From Achromobacter mucicolens (GTDB taxonomy: Bacteria; Pseudomonadota; Gammaproteobacteria; Burkholderiales; Burkholderiaceae_B), in NCBI RefSeq assembly GCF_902859725.1, contig NZ_CADIJP010000004.1, forward strand, positions 62,001 to 126,000: a DNA stretch of 64,000 nt, given 5' to 3'. Position 1 is the first letter of the stretch, and the number at the start of each line of letters is the position of its first letter. Both the position numbers and the translations under genes were made by a program. The notes under the pieces are model-generated. The model saw nothing but the letters and a program-made list of their open reading frames with translations, made no database searches and was not told the origin of the DNA. Shown piece after piece: positions 1-7,120 of this stretch.

Positions 1-188
1 CGGAATTCGACGTGGCCAAGCGTGAAGCCATCCTGCGCGACTCCGTCAAGCTCGTGTCCGACGACGTCGGCATCATCCCGCTGTTCCACTACAAGAACAT
101 CTGGGCCACCAAGAAGGGTCTGAAGGTCACCCCGATGACCAGCGACCGCACGGCCGCCATGATGGTCACCAAGGTCTCGGACAAGTAA
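1..188 (+). CDS. ABC transporter solute-binding protein, C-terminal end (partial)
   Basis: Only the last 61 codons are in the window; the frame starts at base 3 and ends at TAA 186-188. The residues read as the C-terminal end of a family 5 (peptide/nickel type) periplasmic binding protein, with a DDVGIIPLFHYKNIWATKKG segment followed by a short tail ending in VSDK. This pattern, a pair of acidic residues then PLFHY and a WATKKGL-like stretch, is usual near the C-terminus of DppA/OppA-like receptors. The next gene starts only 3 bases after the stop, so the receptor and the two enzymes downstream probably form one transcript. The substrate cannot be told from this fragment. Confidence 0.75.
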   Translation, partial: EFDVAKREAILRDSVKLVSDDVGIIPLFHYKNIWATKKGLKVTPMTSDRTAAMMVTKVSDK

Positions 189-191
189 GCC

Positions 192-1541
192 ATGGCGCCG
201 ACCCTGCACATCAGCCCCGCGGACGCTCTCATCGACGTCCCGCGCCAGATCCGCGTCGAACACGTCGCGCCCGGCGCCACCGTCGAGATCACCGCCCTCA
301 CCCGCCGCAACGGCGTGCTCTGGCAAGCCCAGGCCGCCTACACGGCAGGCGAGGACGGCGCCGTCGACCTGACCCGCGACGCCCCCGTCTCGGGCGACTA
401 CACCGGCCTGGCCCCGATGGGGCTGATCTGGGCGCAGTCTCCCGATGACGGCAAGAGCCGCGAGTACTTCAACCAGCCGGTGACCGACGCCCTCGTCACC
501 GAGGTGGTGGTCCGCGCCGAAGGCGCCGAGGCGCGCGGCAGCTTCACGCAACGCCTGGCGGCCGACGGCGTCACGCGCGTCGAGGTCCGCGAGGAAGGCC
601 TGGTCGGCACCCTGTACCTGCCCGCCGGCAGCGCCCCGGGAGCGCATCCCGCCGTCATGATCCTGAACGGGTCCGGCGGCGGCATCAACGAACCGCGCGC
701 CGCCCTGTACGCCTCGCGCGGCTACGCCGCCTTCGCGCTGGCGTACTTCAAGGCGCCCGGCCTGTCGGACTACATTTCCAACACCCCGCTGGAGTACTTC
801 CAGACGGGCCTGCGCTGGTTGCGCAAGAAGGTCCAGCCCCTGCACGACTTCGTCGCCATCAGCGGCCAGTCGCGCGGCGGCGAACTGGTGCTGCTCTTGG
901 GCGCCACCTTCCCGAAGGAAGTATCGGCCGTCGTCGCCTACGTGCCCGGCGCCGTCGTGCACAGCGGCCAGAACGCCTGCGACCCCAAGATCGGCCGCGA
1001 AGGCCCGACCTGGCTGCTGGGTGGCAAGCCCATCCCCCACGTCTGGGAAAACAACCGCACGGCGACCTGGGCCCCGTTCGATGAAGGCCCCGCGCCCCAT
1101 CGCCACGAAAAAGCCATCCTGACGGCCTTGCAGGACCCCGACGCCGTGGCGCGCGCGCGCATCCGCGTGGAAGACATCGAAGGCCCGGTCATGCTGCTGT
1201 CCGGCACCGACGACGGCTCGTGGCCGTCCAGCCTGTACTCGAAGATGGTGCAGGACAAGCTGACCGAAGTGCGGCACCCGTACCCGGTCCAGTGGCTGGA
1301 CTACGAGAACGGCGGCCACTCGATCCTGTTCCCCTACGTGCCCACCACCCAGCTCGTGTATGCCCACCCCGTGTCGGGCAAGATCAGCACCAGCGGCGGC
1401 AACCCCAAGGACAACGCCCGCGCCGACCAGGAATCCTGGGAAGGCGTGAAGACGTTCCTGGACGCGGCGGTAAAGGCCAAGGGCGCGGCGGCTGGCAAGC
1501 CGGCAGCGACCACGAACGATGCCTCGGGCAACGTCCGCTGA
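192..1541 (+). CDS. BAAT-like acyl-CoA thioesterase/hydrolase family protein
   Basis: A 449-residue alpha/beta hydrolase with the layout of the acyl-CoA thioester hydrolase/bile acid-CoA amino acid N-acyltransferase family: an N-terminal immunoglobulin-like domain (residues about 5-125, starting LHISPADALIDVPRQI) and a C-terminal hydrolase domain. The nucleophile elbow SGQSRGGE puts Ser227 in a GxSxG motif; Asp340 or Asp341 (SGTDDGSWPS) and His376 (ENGGHSI) complete a plausible triad. No signal peptide is seen, so it is probably cytoplasmic. It starts 3 bp after the transporter receptor and lies 24 bp upstream of the CMD-domain gene. A paralogue lies at 28745-30040, also next to a solute receptor. 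The substrate is unknown; an acyl ester or thioester brought in by the transporter is an inference. Confidence 0.82.
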   Translation: MAPTLHISPADALIDVPRQIRVEHVAPGATVEITALTRRNGVLWQAQAAYTAGEDGAVDLTRDAPVSGDYTGLAPMGLIWAQSPDDGKSREYFNQPVTDALVTEVVVRAEGAEARGSFTQRLAADGVTRVEVREEGLVGTLYLPAGSAPGAHPAVMILNGSGGGINEPRAALYASRGYAAFALAYFKAPGLSDYISNTPLEYFQTGLRWLRKKVQPLHDFVAISGQSRGGELVLLLGATFPKEVSAVVAYVPGAVVHSGQNACDPKIGREGPTWLLGGKPIPHVWENNRTATWAPFDEGPAPHRHEKAILTALQDPDAVARARIRVEDIEGPVMLLSGTDDGSWPSSLYSKMVQDKLTEVRHPYPVQWLDYENGGHSILFPYVPTTQLVYAHPVSGKISTSGGNPKDNARADQESWEGVKTFLDAAVKAKGAAAGKPAATTNDASGNVR

Positions 1542-1565
1542 ACGAAACTTTAGGAGACCTCCTCA

Positions 1566-2735
1566 ATGGCACAACAACCGATCGTCTACGACATCAGCAA
1601 AGACATCGTCGACCAGCTCGTGGGCCTGGCGCCCGGCAGCCAGACTTTTGACGTGCGCCACAAGCGCGACAAGGTCGCCGCCGCCACGCAAGGCAGCTAC
1701 GACGCCCTCTTCGACCCCGCCCTGCCCGGCCTGCCGCTGGCCGACCGCCTGCTGGTCGCGCTGTACGCCACGCGCATCACCCCGTCGCCGCTTTTGGCCG
1801 CGCACTATCGCGCCCGTGCGGTCGAGGCCGGCGTGCCGGCCGCGGACATCGCCGTCGCCGAATCCGGCAAGCCGGCCGATGCCGCCGACCCCCGCCTGGC
1901 CGCCATCCTGGAATTCACCCGCAAGCTGATCGAAAAGCCGGTCGAAGGCGACGAAGCCGCGTTGAAGACGCTGCCGGCTGCGGGGGTTTCCACCCCGGCC
2001 GTCGTCACGCTATCTCAACTGATCGCGTTCCTGTCGTATCAAACGCGCCTGGTGGCTGGATTGGTCGCGATGAAAGCGGCTGAGAGCCTGGGGTCTGATG
2101 CCGCTGCCGCCGATGCCACGGCCGTGATCAACCCCGGCAACACCGAACCCGGCGCCGTCATCAAGGCCCATGGCTTCACCAACGAAGTCCTGGAATGGAA
2201 GGCGTGGCTGGACGTCGTCAACGTCGACACCGCCACCCCCGAACAGATCGCCGTCCTGGAAGAAAGCCACCCCAAGGCCAAGGTCTCGGACTACTACCTG
2301 TTCCTGGTCCACCAGCCCGAAATCCTGCGCCAACGCTCCACGGCCTTCAACGCCATCATGTACGCGCCGGGCGGCCTGTCGCGCGCCGAGCGCGAACTGG
2401 GCGCCACGGTGGTGTCGCGTGTAAACGGCTGCGTGTACTGCGCGTCGGTCCACGCGCAGCGGTTCGAGCAACTGGCCAAGCGCAATGATGTGATTGGGCA
2501 GGTGTTTGAGAATCCGGTCACGGCTGGCACGACCAAGCGTGAGCAGGCGATTGGGAAGTTCTCGATCCAGATCACCGAGGCGCAGGCCAACGTGAACGCG
2601 GCCAGCATCCAGGCGTTGAAGGATGTGGGGCTGAATGACGGCGAGATCCTGGATCTGCTGCATTCGGACGCGATCTTTGCGTGGGCGAACCGGTTGATGC
2701 TGAATTTGGGTGAGCCGTTGCTTGTAACGGTCTGA
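1566..2735 (+). CDS. Fused CMD-domain / AhpD-like peroxidase-family protein
   Basis: This 389-residue protein contains two carboxymuconolactone-decarboxylase-like halves. The N-terminal half (about 1-190) looks like a CMD helical domain without its cysteines. The C-terminal half (about 200-389) carries the AhpD redox motif C289-VY-C292 followed by His296 (CVYCASVHAQ), usual for alkylhydroperoxidase-like proteins. From memory, the two halves resemble the separate Avi_7170 (CMD) and Avi_7169 (peroxidase) families often found next to peptide ABC transporters; here they are one polypeptide. The ribosome site TTTAGGAGACCTCCTCA precedes ATG 1566. It is the last gene of the receptor-hydrolase-CMD group. 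A role in peroxide handling or in processing the imported compound is inferred. Confidence 0.78.
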   Translation: MAQQPIVYDISKDIVDQLVGLAPGSQTFDVRHKRDKVAAATQGSYDALFDPALPGLPLADRLLVALYATRITPSPLLAAHYRARAVEAGVPAADIAVAESGKPADAADPRLAAILEFTRKLIEKPVEGDEAALKTLPAAGVSTPAVVTLSQLIAFLSYQTRLVAGLVAMKAAESLGSDAAAADATAVINPGNTEPGAVIKAHGFTNEVLEWKAWLDVVNVDTATPEQIAVLEESHPKAKVSDYYLFLVHQPEILRQRSTAFNAIMYAPGGLSRAERELGATVVSRVNGCVYCASVHAQRFEQLAKRNDVIGQVFENPVTAGTTKREQAIGKFSIQITEAQANVNAASIQALKDVGLNDGEILDLLHSDAIFAWANRLMLNLGEPLLVTV

Positions 2736-2755
2736 CGGACAGCCACATTCAGCCG

Positions 2756-2817
2756 GTGTCTGACACCCGCGTACGCTCGCTTGGGTTCCCCCGCCTGCGC
2801 ATACGGGTGTCAGACAC
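2756..2817. repeat. Inverted pair of GTGTCTGACACCCG repeats
   Basis: GTGTCTGACACCCG (2756-2769) and its exact reverse complement CGGGTGTCAGACAC (2804-2817) face each other across 34 bp. Each copy is itself built on the palindrome GGTGTC-T/A-GACACC. Copies of the same 13-bp core occur at 33434, 45930/45953 and 51789. The pair sits between the CMD gene and the methyltransferase gene. It looks like a small interspersed intergenic element; no function is assigned. Confidence 0.75.
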
Positions 2818-2861
2818 TCGGAAGGATCGGCTTGTTACACTGTCCCTTCCCGCACATACAC

Positions 2862-2886
2862 GCGCCCCGCCCCAGCGGGGCGCTTT
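2862..2886 (+). terminator. Strong GC hairpin upstream of the methyltransferase gene (possible terminator)
   Basis: A perfect 9-bp stem GCGCCCCGC / GCGGGGCGC (2862-2870 with 2875-2883) closes a CCCA loop and is followed by TTT, then GCCTTTCCC and the ATG at 2896. It could terminate the 192-2735 operon, or sit in the 5' leader of the next gene. The U tract is short and interrupted, so termination is not certain. Confidence 0.5.
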
Positions 2887-2895
2887 GCCTTTCCC

Positions 2896-3744
2896 ATGTC
2901 CGAAAAAACCCACGACATCCGCCCCGGCCAGTCGATCGAACTGCTCAAGGCCCTGCACATCCTGACCCGCGACGGCAAGATGAACCAGGACAGCCGCCGC
3001 AAGTTGAAGCAGGTCTATCACCTGTTCCAGTTCATCGAGCCGCTGCTCAAGGATGTCCAAGACCAACGCGGCGCCGTCACCCTGGCCGACCACGGCGCGG
3101 GCAAGTCGTATCTGGGCTTCATCCTGTACGACCTGTTTTTCAAGGATCAGCCCGAGGCGCTGAAAAACGGCTCCCACATCTACGGCATCGAAACCCGCGA
3201 AGAACTGGTGAAGTCGTCAGAAGATCTGGCCAAGCGGCTGGGCTTTGGCGGCATGTCGTTCCTGAACCTGTCGGTGGCGGAGTCGATCACTTCGGACAAA
3301 CTGCCCGCGTCGATCGACGTGGTGACCGCCCTGCACGCCTGCAACACTGCAACCGACGACGCGATTCACTTTGCGTTGGAGAAGAAGGCCAAATACATCG
3401 TGGTCGTGCCGTGCTGCCAAGCCGAGGTGGCTTCGGTGCTGCGCAAGAACAAAGCGAAGGCGCTGGCGGATCCGTTGGCCGAGATCTGGCGGCATCCGCT
3501 GCATACGCGGGAATTTGGTAGCCAGATTACGAATGTGCTGCGGTGCCTGCAGCTAGAGGCGCACGGATATCAGGTCAGCGTGACCGAACTGGTCGGCTGG
3601 GAGCATTCGATGAAGAATGAGCTGATCATCGCGCAATATAAAAACCTGCCGACGCGCAAGCCTGCGCAGCGTTTGACCGAGATGTTGGAGCGGATCGGGT
3701 TGCAGGAATTGAAGGATCGGTTTTTCTTGCCGCAAGCTGCGTAA
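2896..3744 (+). CDS. Class I SAM-dependent methyltransferase-like protein
   Basis: A 282-residue protein with a SAM-binding motif I variant, LADHGAGKSYLGF, at about residues 64-76, then a GIETREELV acidic strand and a DVVTALHACNTATDDAI segment typical of the Methyltransf_32-type group. The N-terminal 50 residues are basic and helical (RRKLKQVYHLFQF). It contains the paired cysteines VVPCCQAEV, seen in several members of this group. The target is unknown; some relatives act on RNA, but the sequence does not decide this. No Shine-Dalgarno sequence precedes ATG 2896, and a GC hairpin ends 12 bases upstream. The SMI1/KNR4 gene follows after 24 bp. Confidence 0.7.
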   Translation: MSEKTHDIRPGQSIELLKALHILTRDGKMNQDSRRKLKQVYHLFQFIEPLLKDVQDQRGAVTLADHGAGKSYLGFILYDLFFKDQPEALKNGSHIYGIETREELVKSSEDLAKRLGFGGMSFLNLSVAESITSDKLPASIDVVTALHACNTATDDAIHFALEKKAKYIVVVPCCQAEVASVLRKNKAKALADPLAEIWRHPLHTREFGSQITNVLRCLQLEAHGYQVSVTELVGWEHSMKNELIIAQYKNLPTRKPAQRLTEMLERIGLQELKDRFFLPQAA

Positions 3745-3768
3745 CACTGAAAAGGACTGCCTGCGGCA

Positions 3769-4323
3769 ATGGATTTTTCCCTTTATCTTGATCGGCTTCG
3801 TGCGGTGTGCGACGCGCATGGCCACGCGCTACACCTCAACCCGGGTGCGGCGGAATCGGGGCTTGAAGCGGTCGAGGCGGAACTTGGCTTCCCCATCGCT
3901 GCGGATGCCAGGCAGGCTTGGCTTCTGACCAATGGGGCCGAGCGCGATGCGCCGGTATTCATGCGGCCGGGCTATCTGACGGCGTATGATTTTCTGCCGC
4001 TGGAAAAGGCGATTGCAGGACGAGCACGGATGGCGGACCGCGCGCCGCGATATGCCGGATATGAGGAACCAGAGCCGCGAGATGCGCGCATCAGGGACGG
4101 TTGGTTTCACCCGGGCTGGCTCCCCTTCGCCAGCTTTGGCGGCGCCACGATGCTGCTGATGGTCGACCACTCCCCGAGCGAATCCGGCACACCGGGGCAG
4201 ATCATCGCTTTCACCCATGACCCGGATCAGATCACGTGGGTGGCGCCAAGCTTCGCCGCGCTACTGACGGGATCAATCGCTGAGGTCGAAGCCGACCCCG
4301 AGGAATTTCTGGGGGATTTTTAA
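3769..4323 (+). CDS. SMI1/KNR4 (SUKH) family protein
   Basis: This 184-residue soluble protein fits the SMI1/KNR4 fold. It has an N-terminal helix, then EAVEAELGFPIAADARQAWL (the usual start, in which an acidic helix leads to LGxxxPxxxxxxL), a LTNGAE turn, the PLEKAIAGR helix, WLPFASFGGATMLLMVD in the core and an ITWVAPSFAALL C-terminal helix. SUKH proteins are often immunity proteins for secreted toxins, but many are orphans. No toxin gene adjoins this one; the nearest toxin-like candidate is 10 kb away at 14022. It lies 24 bp after the methyltransferase and may be co-transcribed. Confidence 0.8.
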   Translation: MDFSLYLDRLRAVCDAHGHALHLNPGAAESGLEAVEAELGFPIAADARQAWLLTNGAERDAPVFMRPGYLTAYDFLPLEKAIAGRARMADRAPRYAGYEEPEPRDARIRDGWFHPGWLPFASFGGATMLLMVDHSPSESGTPGQIIAFTHDPDQITWVAPSFAALLTGSIAEVEADPEEFLGDF

Positions 4324-4380
4324 GGCTGGGGATCAGACGCCCCCCGCCCATTCCCACGACCAAAGTAAAATCCGCTCCCC

Positions 4381-5436
4381 ATGCGCTTCTCTGACTTCGA
4401 CCAACGCCTCGCCGCGCTCGGCGCGCTGCCCGTTCACCGCGGGCGGGTCATGCGCGTCTGGCTGCAAGGACAAGCGCTCGACACCGGCACGCGGCGCCGT
4501 AGCGCTGAGCATTTTCTGCCCCTCGCGGTTCGCGATGCCGTGCCCGCCTTGACGGCGGAACTGGACGGCCTTGCCCGCATCCGCTCCGAACATGCCGGCA
4601 GCGACGGTTCGCGCTTGCTTGTTGAACTGGCCGACGGGCAGATGGTGGAAAGCGTGCTGTTGCCGCGCGACGGACTGTGCGTATCCACCCAGGTCGGCTG
4701 TGCGGTCGGCTGTCGCTTCTGCATGACCGGCAAGAGCGGCTTGATTCGTCAGGTCACCAGCATGGAAATCCTTGCCCAGGTCGTGCTGGCGCGGCGTCAG
4801 CGTGCGGTGAAGAAAGTCGTCTTCATGGGCATGGGTGAACCGGCGCACAACCTCGACAACGTGCTAGAAGCCATCGACCTGCTCGGCACCGAAGGCAATA
4901 TCGGGCACAAGAATCTTGTGTTTTCCACCGTGGGAGACCAGCGCGTGTTCGACGCGCTGCCGCGGCAACGCGTCAAGCCTGCGCTGGCGCTGTCGCTGCA
5001 CACGACCAAAGCCGAGTTGCGAGAGCATCTGCTGCCACGCGCGCCCAAGATCTCGCCGGAAGCACTGATCGAACTTGGCGAGCGATATGCTCGCGACACC
5101 GACTATCCGATTCAGTATCAATGGACGCTGCTCAAAGGCGTCAACGACGGCGACGACGAACTCGATGCGGTCGCGGATTTGCTCAAAGGCAAGTACGGCG
5201 TGCTCAACGTCATTCCGTTCAATAGCCTTGAAGGCGATACCTACCAGCGCCCCGATTCCGAGCGCACCCGCGAAATCGTCCGTTATCTGCACAGCCGTGG
5301 CGTGCTGACCAAAGTCAGGAATAGCGCGGGGCAGGATGTGGACGGCGGCTGTGGCCAGCTGCGCGCGCGTGCCGTAGGCGCGGAGCAAGTGGTCGAGCTG
5401 CGCCGCACGCGCGCTGCCAGGCCGGCAGCCGCCTAG
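4381..5436 (+). CDS. RlmN-family radical SAM RNA methyltransferase (paralogue)
   Basis: A 351-residue protein with the RlmN/Cfr signature. The radical-SAM cluster is C107-AVG-C111-RF-C114 in QVGCAVGCRFCMTG. Cys100 (DGLCVSTQ) matches the RlmN resolving cysteine position, and Cys324 in DVDGGCGQLRAR matches the methyl-carrying cysteine. The GMGEPAHNLDNV and NVIPFN motifs are also present. Family members methylate C2 of adenine in 23S rRNA and some tRNAs. It is shorter than classical RlmN (about 380 aa), and the ALSLHTTKAELREHLLPRAP stretch differs from the usual form, so it may be a second, divergent copy beside a housekeeping RlmN. It starts 57 bp after the SMI1 gene and converges with the IclR gene. 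Confidence 0.85.
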   Translation: MRFSDFDQRLAALGALPVHRGRVMRVWLQGQALDTGTRRRSAEHFLPLAVRDAVPALTAELDGLARIRSEHAGSDGSRLLVELADGQMVESVLLPRDGLCVSTQVGCAVGCRFCMTGKSGLIRQVTSMEILAQVVLARRQRAVKKVVFMGMGEPAHNLDNVLEAIDLLGTEGNIGHKNLVFSTVGDQRVFDALPRQRVKPALALSLHTTKAELREHLLPRAPKISPEALIELGERYARDTDYPIQYQWTLLKGVNDGDDELDAVADLLKGKYGVLNVIPFNSLEGDTYQRPDSERTREIVRYLHSRGVLTKVRNSAGQDVDGGCGQLRARAVGAEQVVELRRTRAARPAAA

Positions 5437-5457
5437 TCTGCCTTGCGGGCGGGCCCG

Positions 5458-6249
5458 TCACGCCCGAGTCGATACCTGTCCCCACCTTGCCGCAATCCCG
5501 GCCACCGCCTGTCTCATCCTGTCCACGACCTCCCCGAATCTCCCGGCCCCCAACCGCTCCGCCATCGCTGTCACCGTAATCGCCCCAAGCGCTTCCCCCT
5601 TGGCCGACATGATCGGCACCGCCACCGCACTGGTCCCCGGCATCAGCCCCACGGGCGCATGTGCCAGGCCCTCCCGGCGGGCCGCATCAACCCGTGCGAT
5701 CACATCCTCTACCCGCTCGCCCAACACCTCCAACCGCGCCGCATTGCTGCAGACCAGCCGCGCGCTTTCGTCTGCGTCCAGGCTGGCCAACAACGCCACC
5801 CCGGAGACCCCCACCCCGAGCGGTCTGCGAACACCCACCTCAATCGACAACACCTGTATCGGGTGCCTTCCCGTGCGGCGCCCAATGCAGATCGAGTCAT
5901 GCCCATGCCGGATGCTTAGAAACACGGTATCCCCGACTTGGTCGGCAAGCTCCGCCATATAGGGATCGGCCAGCGTCAACAACGGGAACCGCCGCGTTCG
6001 CGCCAGCCCGAGCAGGGTGATTTCCTGGCCAATCAAATACCGGCGCGTCTCGGGGTCCTGTTCCACCGCCTCTTCCTGCACCAAGGTCTTGAGCAGTCGA
6101 TGCACGGTCGGCCGGTTCAGGCCGGACATGCGCTCCAGGTCCACCAGGCGCACTCCCCGTTCCTGCCCGCACGCGATCAACCGCAGCAAGGCCAATGCGC
6201 GCCGGACGGTCTGGGCGCCGGCCGCGCTTTTATCCTCGGAGCCGCTCAT
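5458..6249 (-). CDS. IclR-family transcriptional regulator
   Basis: At 263 residues it has standard IclR length. The winged helix-turn-helix spans about residues 14-75 (ALALLRLIACGQE, LERMSGLNRPTVHRLLKTL, ETRRYLIG), followed by an effector-binding GAF-like domain with the typical VGVSGVALLASLD region. The start codon overlaps the stop of the flavin reductase gene (ATGA at 6246-6249), so the two are translationally coupled and the regulator is co-transcribed with an enzyme. The likely targets are its own operon and the divergent Bug receptor/catabolic operon at 7121-11916. The effector is probably the aromatic-type compound or an intermediate of that pathway (inference). Confidence 0.92.
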   Translation of the reverse strand: MSGSEDKSAAGAQTVRRALALLRLIACGQERGVRLVDLERMSGLNRPTVHRLLKTLVQEEAVEQDPETRRYLIGQEITLLGLARTRRFPLLTLADPYMAELADQVGDTVFLSIRHGHDSICIGRRTGRHPIQVLSIEVGVRRPLGVGVSGVALLASLDADESARLVCSNAARLEVLGERVEDVIARVDAARREGLAHAPVGLMPGTSAVAVPIMSAKGEALGAITVTAMAERLGAGRFGEVVDRMRQAVAGIAARWGQVSTRA

Positions 6250-6878
6250 GCGGCCTCCGGTTTAATGACGGACTTTGCCGTTTGGGCGATACCGCGCTTG
6301 GTGATGATTTCGCCCAGCGACGCATAGTTGGGCCCGCCAATGCGGCAGATGGGGCGCAGTGTTGCGGTGTCGATCTTGCCGTCTTGCATCAGGCCCTCGC
6401 GGATGTGGAACATCACGACTTCACCCACAAAGAACTCGGCGCCGGTGTTGCCAAACGGCGTGACGCTGTGCAGCCGGCACTCCAGACTGATGGGCGCGGC
6501 GGACAGGCGGGGGGTGGCGACCACCACGCCGGGGATGACGGGGAGGCCCAGCAAATCGGCTTCGCTGACTTCGGGCGGATGTTCCTGAGCGCTTTCGTGC
6601 AAGGGGTCCAGCAGCGTTTCGTCGGCAATGTTCACGACGAAATGGCCGTTTTCCATGATGTTGCGGCCGGTGTCTTTGCGCTGGCCGGCCTTTCTGCCGA
6701 TGTTCACGCCAATCATGGGCGGCTGGTTGGAGACGAAGGTGTAGCAACTGAAGGGGGCCAGGTTGACGACACCGTGGGCGTTGACGCTGCTGATCCAGGC
6801 GATCGGCCGGGGCACGATGATGCCGCTCATCAGGCGGTAGGTCTGCTCGGGGTTCAGGTCACTGGCGGGAAAGTGCAT
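6246..6878 (-). CDS. Flavin reductase-like FMN-binding protein
   Basis: This 210-residue protein belongs to the flavin reductase-like (split beta-barrel, FMN) family: SGIIVPRPIAWISSVNAHG and NLAPFSCYTFVSNQPPMIGV are the flavin-binding strands, followed by KDTGRNIMENGHFVVNIAD and a long C-terminal half with CRLHSVTPFG. This DIM6/NTAB-type group often binds FMN and can supply reduced flavin to a monooxygenase or act as a redox enzyme itself. It heads the minus-strand operon with the IclR regulator. A candidate operator (6896-6910) lies 18 bp upstream of the start. No partner monooxygenase is encoded nearby. Confidence 0.87.
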   Translation of the reverse strand: MHFPASDLNPEQTYRLMSGIIVPRPIAWISSVNAHGVVNLAPFSCYTFVSNQPPMIGVNIGRKAGQRKDTGRNIMENGHFVVNIADETLLDPLHESAQEHPPEVSEADLLGLPVIPGVVVATPRLSAAPISLECRLHSVTPFGNTGAEFFVGEVVMFHIREGLMQDGKIDTATLRPICRIGGPNYASLGEIITKRGIAQTAKSVIKPEAA

Positions 6879-6895
6879 GGTCGTCTCGCTCCGTA

Positions 6896-6910
6896 GTCCG
6901 GATATTGAAC
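6896..6910. promoter_or_regulatory. Candidate IclR-type operator, copy 1
   Basis: GTCCGGATATTGAAC lies 18 bp upstream of the flavin reductase start and is nearly the reverse complement of copy 2 (GTCCAATATCCGGAC at 7014-7028), differing at one base. A 15-bp box of imperfect dyad symmetry fits IclR-family sites, and its position suits autorepression. Binding by the adjacent IclR protein is inferred. Confidence 0.5.
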
Positions 6911-7013
6911 ATCAGTTTAAGGGCGCGTCCATGCGGACTTCATGCGCCGAGCGTCATTTTCCCGTGAAGCAGGGGTCGACCGAAAGGAGCGCCGAACCCA
7001 GCGTTCAAAAAGA

Positions 7014-7028
7014 GTCCAATATCCGGAC
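7014..7028. promoter_or_regulatory. Candidate IclR-type operator, copy 2
   Basis: GTCCAATATCCGGAC, with GTCC/GGAC ends, is in inverted orientation to copy 1. It ends 18 bp upstream of a plausible -35 element for the Bug receptor operon, a spot where an activator could sit. The 14-of-15 match to copy 1 in a divergent regulator/catabolic promoter is the main evidence. Confidence 0.5.
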
Positions 7029-7046
7029 CTTTTTGAGAAATTGCCG

Positions 7047-7075
7047 TTGTTCAGCGCGGCGCAAATTCCTAGAGT
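7047..7075 (+). promoter_or_regulatory. Possible sigma-70 promoter of the catabolic operon
   Basis: TTGTTC (7047-7052), a 17-bp spacer and TAGAGT (7070-7075) lie 45 bp upstream of ATG 7121, downstream of operator copy 2. Both hexamers are imperfect. It is proposed because of the right spacing and position. Confidence 0.35.
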
Positions 7076-7120
7076 GTCAACAAACAAACAAAACGCGATG
7101 ACACGCACAGGAGACTCACC

